53,225 nucleotides of DNA from an uncultured Verrucomicrobiales bacterium (GTDB lineage Bacteria > Verrucomicrobiota > Verrucomicrobiia > Verrucomicrobiales > Akkermansiaceae): NCBI GenBank assembly GCA_937128235.1, contig CAKZMG010000346.1, forward strand, positions 1 through 53,225. The letters are read 5' to 3'. The translations under genes and the position numbers were made by a program. Under the pieces are notes generated by a model. It was not told the DNA's origin. It made no database searches and was given only the letters and a program-made list of their open reading frames with translations. Shown here one piece after another: positions 26,486 to 33,888 of this stretch; position 1 is the first letter of the stretch; each line of letters starts with the position of its first letter.

Positions 26486-26604
26486 GTCCCTGACAGGTAG
26501 CTAAGAGTTCGAGCGGGAGTTAGTCTCGTTGACATTGATTCTCATCGCTGCCGCTGATCTATCTCTCAAAGCTCTCACTCTGTTTTCTGCCCCCTGTCAG
26601 AGAC
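26486..26604 (-). ncRNA. Structured leader RNA domain upstream of slipin-rtcB
   Basis: On the minus strand a 12-bp helix, GTCTCTGACAGG (26604-26593) with CCTGTCAGGGAC (26497-26486), one G-U pair and otherwise perfect, closes a domain of about 119 nt. It ends 17 bases before the slipin ATG. A helix of this length that brings the two ends of a domain together recalls the stem of Y RNAs, but no Ro-binding bulge was recognised and no Ro gene is in the window. It may instead be a 5'-UTR control element. Confidence 0.5.
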
Positions 26605-26623
26605 GTTTTGTTTCTTATTGTAT

Positions 26624-26690
26624 GTAAGTCGAGGACTCGAACCTCATCTAGGCGTTAACCTATTTTTACCATTGCGTTCATTTCTGAACG
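26624..26690 (-). ncRNA. tRNA-like module in the sigma-54 leader
   Basis: The minus strand carries a perfect T-arm look-alike, GAGG-TTCGAGT-CCTC (26645-26631). Upstream is a short arm TAGG/CCTA, and an outer GTAA/TTAC pair (26669-26666 with 26627-26624) gives a tRNA-like fold without a D-arm. Just 5' of it, CGTTCA-GAAA-TGAACG (26690-26675) forms a 6-bp hairpin with a GNRA loop. No full tRNA can be folded. It could be a Y-RNA-like or tRNA-mimic RNA, or a tRNA relic left by an integration event. Confidence 0.4.
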
Positions 26691-26750
26691 AGTTGGCCGA
26701 TACGCAGAACAAATCCAGGATTCCCTTCATTGCTGCTTGCCTCCATTGTA

Positions 26751-26768
26751 TTTGCACACGCTGTGCCA
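26751..26768 (-). promoter_or_regulatory. Sigma-54 (-24/-12) promoter for the slipin-rtcB transcript
   Basis: Minus strand TTGGCACAGCGTGTGCAAA: GG and GC are separated by exactly 10 bases and both half-sites match TGGCAC and TTGCA well. Expected start is near 26743, giving a leader of about 270 nt before the slipin ATG at 26469. The divergent rtcR gene encodes the matching enhancer-binding protein. Confidence 0.85.
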
Positions 26769-26992
26769 ACTTCATAAAAAAGTAACCCAAAAAACCACTA
26801 AAACACTTATTAACAGCAATATACGCACACATTCAACCACTCCTACCCCATACACAAATAGAAAATATAAGATAAAAAATTATCGACAACTATTTATTTT
26901 TATCGCACTAATTGTATTGAAACAGGCTCGAATGTGCAATTTGATACAAGTATTCGCCCGAATCCCATAGAAACTAACGGTGAGGCAATTAA

Positions 26993-27024
26993 GTCCTTTG
27001 AGTGCGGCGAATATCGCCGCTTTT
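26993..27024 (+). terminator. Terminator-like hairpin between the sigma-54 promoter and rtcR
   Basis: GCGGCGA (27004-27010) pairs perfectly with TCGCCGC (27014-27020) across a 3-base loop and is followed by TTTT. It is oriented for plus-strand transcripts, yet no gene ends upstream on that strand. It may insulate rtcR. The remaining part of 26772-27134 is AT-rich and shows nothing else. Confidence 0.6.
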
Positions 27025-27134
27025 AATCCACCCTGAAGCTCAACCATACCCCAAACCACCCGCTAAAAATTAAAAGCTGTGATTCTCCCAGCACTCAACA
27101 GGCTTAAAATCCGCAAACTCCCCCATATAAAATC

Positions 27135-28724
27135 ATGACCAAAACCAACACTGTAATCGGATTCCTCGGAACTAAACTGGATTCAATAAGAAGAGATCGC
27201 TGGAATAAATGGAGACCTACGATTGGGCTTTGCTCTCGTGAGGACTTTGTGATCGATCATTATGAGCTGCTATATGAAGAAAAATTTTCTGATCTTGCGG
27301 AACGTGTTATGTCTGACATGCGACAGGTTTCTCCTGAGACAAAGGTTGTGGGCAGGGTTCTCGGCATTAGTAAACCTTGGGACTTTGAGGATGTGTTTAG
27401 CCATCTCTATGATTACTTTAAATCACTCAAGGTAGATCCCTCTAAAACCAATTATTACTCTCACATCACCACGGGCACACACGTGGCTCAGATCTGCCTT
27501 TTCCTTCTCACAGAATCTCAGCACTTGCCTGGGAAATTGATTCAGACGGGACCGCCCAGGGGGAGAAATGAGGAAACGGTAACTGGGAGTTTTAGCATCA
27601 TTGACCTGGATCTCTCACGCTATGATCAGCTGGCTTCTCGTTTTCATGAGGAGAAGGCTACGGCTCAGGATATTTTGAAGTCTGGGATAGATACCCTGAA
27701 TGAAAATTTCAACACACTGATCGAGCAGATAGAAACTGTGGCGGTGCGCTCAGATGCACCCATCCTGATCACTGGTCCCACTGGTGCTGGTAAGAGTCAG
27801 CTTGCGGAGAAGATTTTTCAGCTACGGCAGAACCGCTGTAATGTGGAAGGTAATTTTGTGGAGATCAACTGCGCTACTCTCCGTGGAGATATGGCGATGA
27901 GCACACTTTTCGGTCATAAGAAAGGATCATTCACCGGAGCTGCATCTGACCGACCAGGACTCCTGCGCGAGGCAAATGGAGGGATACTCTTTCTCGATGA
28001 AATAGGCGAGCTCGGTGGTGATGAGCAAGCGATGCTTCTGCGAGCTATCGAGGAAGGCAGATGGCTACCAGTAGGCTCGGACACTCCTGTGAAAAGTAAA
28101 TTTCAACTCATCGCGGGGACTAACAAAGATCTGCGAGAAAGGATTTCTGATGGGACATTTCGCGATGACTTACTCGCGAGGATTAACACTTGGACATTCA
28201 AGCTACCAGGGCTTGCTGAGCGGCTGGAAGACATCGCGCCCAACATAGACTACGAGCTAAGCAAGCACACGGAGGCGAGTGGTCAATCGATCCGATTTAA
28301 CAAAGAAGCTTATGAAGAGTTTCTCAAATTCTCGACCGATCCGCAGAGCACGTGGGCTGGAAATTTCCGCGATCTCAATTCAGCCATCACCCGCATGGCA
28401 ACACTGGCTCCACGCGGGAGAATACGCACGGAGGAAGTGACCGCAGAGATCGAGCGTCTAACAGAAAGCTGGAAAAGACCGATCGAAAAAGACTCGGCAT
28501 TGGATCTAACAGAACACCTAACAGAACAAGGAATCGAGAAAATTGATCCCTTTGATCGCCCTCAGTTAGCATATGTGATTCAAATTTGTAAGTCATCTAA
28601 ATCCATGAGTGATGCGGGACGTAATCTTTTTTCGGTATCCAGAGAACAACGGAAATCTAAGAACGATGGCGATAGGCTTAGAAAATACCTAGCCAAATTT
28701 GATCTCCAGTTTGAGGACTTGTAA
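27135..28724 (+). CDS. rtcR: RtcR: CARF-domain sigma-54 activator of rtcB
   Basis: 529 aa. N-terminal CARF-like sensor (residues 1-185: TVIGFLGTKLD, WRPTIGLC, SHITTGTHVAQICLFLLTES). Central AAA+ domain: Walker A TGPTGAGKSQLAEKIF, the sigma-54 contact loop KGSFTGAASDRPG (GAFTGA variant), Walker B GGILFLDEIGEL, arginine finger region DDLLARINTWTFKLPGL. C-terminal helix-turn-helix part (SDAGRNLFSVSRE). In enterobacteria RtcR is switched on by RNA-derived ligands bound to CARF. Here it faces a slipin-rtcB operon with a sigma-54 promoter, so direct control is very likely. Confidence 0.95.
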   Translation: MTKTNTVIGFLGTKLDSIRRDRWNKWRPTIGLCSREDFVIDHYELLYEEKFSDLAERVMSDMRQVSPETKVVGRVLGISKPWDFEDVFSHLYDYFKSLKVDPSKTNYYSHITTGTHVAQICLFLLTESQHLPGKLIQTGPPRGRNEETVTGSFSIIDLDLSRYDQLASRFHEEKATAQDILKSGIDTLNENFNTLIEQIETVAVRSDAPILITGPTGAGKSQLAEKIFQLRQNRCNVEGNFVEINCATLRGDMAMSTLFGHKKGSFTGAASDRPGLLREANGGILFLDEIGELGGDEQAMLLRAIEEGRWLPVGSDTPVKSKFQLIAGTNKDLRERISDGTFRDDLLARINTWTFKLPGLAERLEDIAPNIDYELSKHTEASGQSIRFNKEAYEEFLKFSTDPQSTWAGNFRDLNSAITRMATLAPRGRIRTEEVTAEIERLTESWKRPIEKDSALDLTEHLTEQGIEKIDPFDRPQLAYVIQICKSSKSMSDAGRNLFSVSREQRKSKNDGDRLRKYLAKFDLQFEDL

Positions 28725-28770
28725 AATATCCTACTTGCATCTTCAATCTGAGGAGATAGGTTAAGCTATT

Positions 28771-29004
28771 ATGAAAAATTCATTTAAAATAGCACTCGTC
28801 TCCATTTCAGCCTCACTTACTAGTTGTTATACGCCTGGATCTCCAGACCCTGTGGGGGAGACATTCACACACGCTAGCAATGCAATAGGTGGTGCAGTGA
28901 ACAGCGTGGTGCAACCAGCACCTGCTCATTATCCCAGCACTACTGGAACTAGACAATATCCTACCCCCGCCCCAGCTCCTGTGACTGGTTACCCAGTGAG
29001 ATAG
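28771..29004 (+). CDS. Small lipoprotein
   Basis: 77 aa. Signal peptide MKNSFKIALVSISASLTSC with a lipobox (LTSC, Cys at residue 19). The mature part is short, Pro/Ala/Thr-rich and probably unstructured (YPTPAPAPVTGYPVR end). It is preceded by GAGGAGATAGG, a fair ribosome site, and followed by a strong terminator. No family; likely a periplasmic or outer-membrane-anchored small protein. Confidence 0.65.
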   Translation: MKNSFKIALVSISASLTSCYTPGSPDPVGETFTHASNAIGGAVNSVVQPAPAHYPSTTGTRQYPTPAPAPVTGYPVR

Positions 29005-29020
29005 CTGAACCATTTTCTCA

Positions 29021-29064
29021 TAAAAAAAGCGTCGTCCAGTGAGATACTAGGCGACGCTTTTTGG
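29021..29064. terminator. Bidirectional terminator
   Basis: AAAAAAAGCGTCG (29022-29034) and CGACGCTTTTT (29052-29062) form a stem of at least 11 bp with flanking A and T runs. It separates the small lipoprotein gene from the convergent FKBP gene. Confidence 0.88.
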
Positions 29065-29087
29065 TTTAAAATGAATTCCAAATAGGT

Positions 29088-30317
29088 TTATTTACCGACC
29101 ACTTTGATGAACTCAAACTGGTAGCAGAATGGACCTTCTGGTGCACCTGGCTGTGGATTTGGTCCGAGGATGTGCTCGGCTGGAATCCAGAACTGACGCG
29201 TCTCGCCAGCTTTCATGAGTTGAAGTCCTGCGCTGAATGCTGGTGCCATTTTAGCCAGAGGAATAGGCACTGCCTCACCTTCTTGCACTGAAGTATCGAT
29301 GACTCTACCAGTCTTATCCCAGCCAGTATAGTTTACTAGAATAGTGTCTTCCGCTTTTGGCTGAGCGCCTTTTCCAGGGGTAAGGATTTTTGATTTAACT
29401 CCACCTTCAGAATCAATAGCATCCGCAGGAATTGTAGCTACATCTACTGGCACCTTAGGCATCTGTGGTGCTGGCGCAAAGCTGAGTAACTCAACATCAA
29501 AACACAGATCACCAGCAGGTGCTCCTGGTCGCTGAGGAACTTCACCGTATGCGAGTTTTGCAGGAATCCAGAAACGTCTTTTTTCACCTACTACCATAAG
29601 TTGCAGACCTTCTGTCCAGCCTTTGATGACTTGATTAAGTGGGAATGATGTTGGCTCACCGCGCATCACTGAGCTATCGAACATCTTGCCCGTTTTATCC
29701 CAGCCTGAGTAATGGACAGTGACTTTGTCCGTTGCCTTTGGCATTTCTTTTCCTGTGCCTGCCTTGAGAACTTTAGAAGCTAGACCTGATTCAGTTTTCT
29801 TCGCATCCGCAGGTGCAGCTGCTACGTCTTTAGGGACTTCCGGCATCTTAGGTGCCTTCTTGATGCCAAGAAGTTCGACATCGAAACAAAGCATTCCAGA
29901 TGGTCCACCTGGGCGTGTTGGCTTGTCGCCATAGGCTAAATTAGCAGGAATCCAGAAACGACGCTTCTCCCCCACTACCATGAGTTGCAGACCCTCTGTC
30001 CATCCTGCGATGACGCGGTTTAGCGGAAATGATGCTGGCTGCCCACGCTTCACTGATGAGTCAAACATCTTACCATTTGTCTCCCATCCTGAGTAGTGAA
30101 CGGTGACGGTATCTTCTGCTGTAGGCTTTTCTTTTCCGGTGCCTTTCTTGAGCACTTTTGAGGCTAAGCCAGATGGAGTTTTCTCTGCATCAGCGGGAGC
30201 GGCTGCCACATCTTTGGGAGCTGCTACATCTTGAGCGGTAGAGATATTCATTGCACTAAAGCCAATGATTCCCACTAGCCCAGTTACGAGTGTGTTTCTG
30301 AATAATGTATTTTTCAC
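29088..30317 (-). CDS. Exported protein with three FKBP-type peptidyl-prolyl isomerase domains
   Basis: 409 aa. Signal peptide at residues 1-29 (ending SAMNISTAQ). Three FKBP domains of about 100 residues follow. Domains 1 and 2 are close copies: VTVHYSGWETNGKMFDSSVKR, FPLNRVIAGWTEGLQLM and FWIPANLAYG in the first, nearly the same in the second. Domain 3 is diverged: MFDSS becomes VIDTS, GWTEGLQLM becomes AFSAGLQLM and WIPA.LAYG becomes WIPAEHILGP, so the Trp at the pocket floor is replaced. Linkers repeat AAPADA(E/K)KT(P/E)SG. It probably acts in periplasmic protein folding; isomerase activity of domain 3 is doubtful. Confidence 0.9.
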   Translation of the reverse strand: MKNTLFRNTLVTGLVGIIGFSAMNISTAQDVAAPKDVAAAPADAEKTPSGLASKVLKKGTGKEKPTAEDTVTVHYSGWETNGKMFDSSVKRGQPASFPLNRVIAGWTEGLQLMVVGEKRRFWIPANLAYGDKPTRPGGPSGMLCFDVELLGIKKAPKMPEVPKDVAAAPADAKKTESGLASKVLKAGTGKEMPKATDKVTVHYSGWDKTGKMFDSSVMRGEPTSFPLNQVIKGWTEGLQLMVVGEKRRFWIPAKLAYGEVPQRPGAPAGDLCFDVELLSFAPAPQMPKVPVDVATIPADAIDSEGGVKSKILTPGKGAQPKAEDTILVNYTGWDKTGRVIDTSVQEGEAVPIPLAKMAPAFSAGLQLMKAGETRQFWIPAEHILGPNPQPGAPEGPFCYQFEFIKVVGK

Positions 30318-30435
30318 GATGGAAGAAGTTCTTGCAGTTCTGATACTATGTCAAGACACCAGCCCTATAATTTGTCAATTTATCGCAATTTTTCTATATT
30401 TTATACGTATTTCATGCCTATCTATCTGCAAGTAA

Positions 30436-30876
30436 ATGAACGAAGAAACACAACATCCGGTGCTGGGGATCGATCATGGCGAAGCGCGCATCGGGCTAGC
30501 GATCACTGATCCCGTGGGCATCATGGCGCATCCACTGGAGACGATTCAGGTCAAGATCACTGATCCTATTGAGCGGATTATCGAGCTGATTCAGCTCAGG
30601 CAGGTGAAGCAGATCGTGCTGGGACTGCCGCTGAGGATGGATGGCAGTGAGGGAACCGCTGCGGAGAAGATCAGGAAATTTGGAGCACAGCTGGAAGAGA
30701 GTATTAATCTCCCACTTCATTATATTGACGAGAGCCTCACGACGGTGGCGGCTGCGGAGAAACTTCATCAAGCGGGAAAGAATGCCAAGAAGCAGAAGAG
30801 CATTATTGATCAGGCGGCGGCAGTAGAAATCCTATCCGCTTGGTTAGAACAAAACTCGCCAGACACATTCTTTTAA
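30436..30876 (+). CDS. ruvX: Putative pre-16S rRNA nuclease / Holliday junction resolvase YqgF
   Basis: 146 aa. RNase H-like fold: LGIDHGEARIGLAITDPVGIMAHPL (catalytic Asp), IVLGLPLRMDGSEGTAAEKIRKFG and LHYIDESLTTVAAAEKL, ending in IDQAAAVEILSAWLE with the last acidic residues. This is the complete YqgF/RuvX pattern. The family matures the 16S rRNA 5' end in E. coli; a role in Holliday junction cutting has been proposed. It is followed after 3 bp by truA, so they form an operon. Confidence 0.94.
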   Translation: MNEETQHPVLGIDHGEARIGLAITDPVGIMAHPLETIQVKITDPIERIIELIQLRQVKQIVLGLPLRMDGSEGTAAEKIRKFGAQLEESINLPLHYIDESLTTVAAAEKLHQAGKNAKKQKSIIDQAAAVEILSAWLEQNSPDTFF

Positions 30877-30879
30877 TCC

Positions 30880-31650
30880 ATGGCTACGAAAAAACAAAAA
30901 CTCAAACTTACTTTAGCCTACGATGGCAGACCATTTTCTGGCTGGCAATCACAGCCAAACGGCGACACCGTCCAAGACGCGCTCCATACTGCCATTTCAG
31001 AAATAGCGAAGCAGCCAGTGCTGATCCATGGCTCAGGCAGAACCGATGCAGGCGTGCACGCTGAAGGTCAAGTCGCCCACTTCGAGCCACCTCCAGAAAT
31101 AGACATGAATCCCTACAACTGGGTGCCTGCGCTCAATACCAAGCTCCCGCCCAGCATCCGTATTTTAGACTGCGCGGAAGTACCAGATGACTTCCACGCG
31201 CGCTTCTCTGCTAAAGAAAAAACTTACCTCTACGATCTCTGCTTAGCTCCGATTCTGCATCCCCACATGCACGGAAGAGCTTGGCATCTGCCGCGCCAGC
31301 TAGACCCGGTTTCGCTTGAGCAAGCATTAGAGCATTATTTAGGCGAGCATTGCTTCCGTGCCTTTGCAGCCAATCGTGGTAACGAGACGGAGGACACCGA
31401 GTACACCCGCACGATCACCCGCTCCGACTATCAGATTCACGGAGATGGATACCGTATTACTTTTACCGGAAATGGCTTCATGTATAAAATGGTGAGGCTC
31501 CTCACTGGCGCTGCCGTCCAAGCTGCTCAGGGAAGACTCAGGCTCGATGACCACCTTGCATTACTCGACCAGCCAGACAATTTACCCCATGGCAAGTCCC
31601 CTTACTGCGCTCCACCAGACGGTCTGTCATTGTTAGAGGTTAGATATTAA
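30880..31650 (+). CDS. truA: tRNA pseudouridine(38-40) synthase TruA
   Basis: 256 aa. Makes pseudouridine at positions 38-40 in the tRNA anticodon arm. N-terminal LTLAYDGRPFSGWQSQPNGDTVQDAL, catalytic motif GSGRTDAGVHAEGQVAHF (Asp of RTDAGVHA), FHARFSAKEKTYLYDLC and C-terminal GNGFMYKMVRLLTGAAV are all present. Full length for the family. It is 3 bp after ruvX on the same strand. The stop at 31650 is followed by about 110 bp without other features before nadA. Confidence 0.96.
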   Translation: MATKKQKLKLTLAYDGRPFSGWQSQPNGDTVQDALHTAISEIAKQPVLIHGSGRTDAGVHAEGQVAHFEPPPEIDMNPYNWVPALNTKLPPSIRILDCAEVPDDFHARFSAKEKTYLYDLCLAPILHPHMHGRAWHLPRQLDPVSLEQALEHYLGEHCFRAFAANRGNETEDTEYTRTITRSDYQIHGDGYRITFTGNGFMYKMVRLLTGAAVQAAQGRLRLDDHLALLDQPDNLPHGKSPYCAPPDGLSLLEVRY

Positions 31651-31759
31651 ATCGTGGAAAAACTTACCTCTGTTCCTCTTATGGATGGAAATGGACGGAA
31701 AATTCTAAACTACCTCATAAATCATTTGGCAAATCGGAATTTCAGACTAATCTCTAGCC

Positions 31760-32698
31760 ATGCAAGCTACCGCTATTGACCTCAAAGAAGAAATCCTACG
31801 TCTCAAAAAAGAACGTAATGCCGTTATTCTCGCTCACAACTATCAAGATGGAGAGATCCAAGACATCGCTGACTACGTGGGAGACTCCTTAGGTCTAGCC
31901 TACAAGGCGCAAGACACCCCAGCAGAAGTCATCGCCTTCTGCGGTGTGCACTTCATGGCGGAGACCGCTAAGATCCTCAACCCTAACAAAACCGTCATTC
32001 TGCCTGATAAAGATGCGGGCTGCTCACTCGAAGAGTCATGCCCTGCGGAAGATCTGGAGGCATTTCTGAAGGCGAACACGGAGAAGAACTACTACGTCAT
32101 CGCCTACATCAACTGCTCAGGCGGCGTGAAAGCTCTCTGTGACGTCATTTGCACATCAGGAAATGCAGTAAAAATAGTCAATAAAGCACCCGCTGACAGA
32201 CCGATTCTTTTCGTCCCAGATGCCAATCTCGGTGCCTGGGTGATGGAGCAGACTGGACGCAAGATGGATCTCTGGCAGGGATCATGCTACGTGCATGTGG
32301 AGTTCACCCAGAATTCTATCAACAAGATCAAAGCCGAATATCCAGACGCGCTCGTGGTAGCACATCCCGAGTGCACCACGGCTGTTAGACTCCTCGCTGA
32401 TGAGGTGTGCTCTACGGAGAAAATGGTAGCGTATTGTAAAAATGCACCAGTGAAAGACATCATCGTGGTGACTGAAAGCGGCATGCTGCACAGACTGCAA
32501 AAGGAAGCTCCAGACAAAAACCTTATCCCTGGACCTACTGATCACTGTGCTTGTAATGACTGCAAATTCATGAAAATGAACACCCTTCAGAAACTCCATG
32601 ATTGCCTCAAGAATCTATCCCCTTCAGTAGAAATGCCTGAAGACATCAGAGCGCGTGCAGAAGCACCAATCATCAAAATGTTAGAGCAATCTAAGTAA
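31760..32698 (+). CDS. nadA: Quinolinate synthase A
   Basis: 312 aa. [4Fe-4S] enzyme that condenses iminoaspartate with dihydroxyacetone phosphate to quinolinate in NAD biosynthesis. Family motifs: VILAHNYQDGEIQDIADYVGDSLGLAYKA, FCGVHFMAETAKILNP, YINCSGGVKALCD, FVPDANLGAWV, HPECTTAVRLLADEVCST, VVTESGMLHRL and CNDCKFMKMNTL. Three cluster cysteines are visible in FCGV, NCSG/CDV or HPEC contexts and CNDC. It is followed after 27 bp by galE on the same strand. Confidence 0.96.
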   Translation: MQATAIDLKEEILRLKKERNAVILAHNYQDGEIQDIADYVGDSLGLAYKAQDTPAEVIAFCGVHFMAETAKILNPNKTVILPDKDAGCSLEESCPAEDLEAFLKANTEKNYYVIAYINCSGGVKALCDVICTSGNAVKIVNKAPADRPILFVPDANLGAWVMEQTGRKMDLWQGSCYVHVEFTQNSINKIKAEYPDALVVAHPECTTAVRLLADEVCSTEKMVAYCKNAPVKDIIVVTESGMLHRLQKEAPDKNLIPGPTDHCACNDCKFMKMNTLQKLHDCLKNLSPSVEMPEDIRARAEAPIIKMLEQSK

Positions 32699-32725
32699 GG
32701 AATTTTCTCTTCACTCAATATCTAT

Positions 32726-33748
32726 ATGAAAAAAATACTAGTCACAGGCGGAGCCGGATACATCGGTTCCCACACATGCATCGAGCTTCTTAACTCCGGC
32801 TACGAAGTCGTTATTGTAGATGATTTCACAAACTCTGTAGCCGAGCCAGTGAAGCGCGTAGAGCAGCTCACAGGTAAAACAGTAAGCTTCCACGAGGTAA
32901 ATCTGTTAGACAAAGAAGCGCTTGATGGAGTGTTCAAAAAGGAAGGCGAGATCGATGCCGTGATTCACTTCGCAGCACTGAAAGCAGTGGGTGAATCTGT
33001 GGATCAGCCATTGATGTATTATAAAAATAACATCTCCGGATCACTCACACTTTTCGAGGTGATGCGTGATAATGGAGTCTCTAACATTGTGTTCAGCTCC
33101 TCAGCTACCGTTTATGGAGACCCAGAGCATTGCCCTATCAAAGAAGACGCGGCAGTGCACGCGACTAATCCCTACGGCCACACCAAAGCCATGATGGAAC
33201 AGATCCTCATGGACACGAGCCACGCGCTAGAGTGGGGAGTTATTTTACTACGTTATTTCAATCCAGTAGGTGCGCATGAATCAGGACAAATCGGTGAAGA
33301 CCCCGAGTACCCGAATAATCTCCTACCATTCGTAAGCCAAGTCGCTGCAGGCATCCGCGAGCATGTCACGATCTTTGGTGACGACTACGACACGGTCGAT
33401 GGCACTGGCGTGAGAGACTACATCCACGTCGTCGATCTGGCGCGCGCTCACGTGAAGTCTATCGAAAAACTTACCTCTAAGGTGAACGGAACTCTCATTT
33501 ACAATATCGGAACTGGCACTGGATACTCAGTAAAGCAGATGGTGGAGACCTTCCGTGAGGTATCAGGAAAAGAGATCAAAACTATCGTCGGACCAAGACG
33601 CCCAGGCGACATCGGAACCTGCACAGCAGATGCCACCTTGGCTAACAATGAACTAGGCTGGCACGCAGAATACGGTCTCCAAGAAATGATCGAATCCGCC
33701 TGGAAATGGCAATCTAACTATCCGAATGGGTATAGAGATGCGAAGTGA
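32726..33748 (+). CDS. galE: UDP-glucose 4-epimerase
   Basis: 340 aa. Interconverts UDP-glucose and UDP-galactose for envelope sugars. NAD-binding VTGGAGYIGSHTCIELL at the N-terminus, DAVIHFAALKAVGESV, FSSSATVYGDP with the catalytic Ser/Thr, NPYGHTKAMME with Tyr and Lys (YxxxK), RYFNPVGAH, YPNNLLPFVSQVA, DGTGVRDYIHVVDLARAH and NIGTGTGYSVKQMV. All short-chain epimerase positions are kept. It may be co-transcribed with nadA. Confidence 0.97.
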   Translation: MKKILVTGGAGYIGSHTCIELLNSGYEVVIVDDFTNSVAEPVKRVEQLTGKTVSFHEVNLLDKEALDGVFKKEGEIDAVIHFAALKAVGESVDQPLMYYKNNISGSLTLFEVMRDNGVSNIVFSSSATVYGDPEHCPIKEDAAVHATNPYGHTKAMMEQILMDTSHALEWGVILLRYFNPVGAHESGQIGEDPEYPNNLLPFVSQVAAGIREHVTIFGDDYDTVDGTGVRDYIHVVDLARAHVKSIEKLTSKVNGTLIYNIGTGTGYSVKQMVETFREVSGKEIKTIVGPRRPGDIGTCTADATLANNELGWHAEYGLQEMIESAWKWQSNYPNGYRDAK

Positions 33749-33888
33749 GCTTTAAAGCCATTCTAAATAAATATGCCCACTATTTGCGTTATTGCAGACA
33801 CTCATAAATTACACAGATCAGTCGACATTCCAGACAAAAGACCTAAAACCTCAGCTACCTGAGGCAGAGAAGTAAGACCAATAATAAC

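Noticed and set aside
26631-26645. A complete tRNA gene at the T-arm motif
   Set aside because: No matching 7-bp acceptor or D-arm could be found upstream, so only a tRNA-like module is reported.
26644-26970. Short frames on both strands upstream of slipin (62 and 77 aa)
   Set aside because: They run across the sigma-54 promoter and RNA structures, with atypical composition and no ribosome site.
33849-33864. Riboswitch or attenuator before the WG-repeat gene
   Set aside because: Only a single 6-bp hairpin is seen, with no T-run and no known aptamer pattern.
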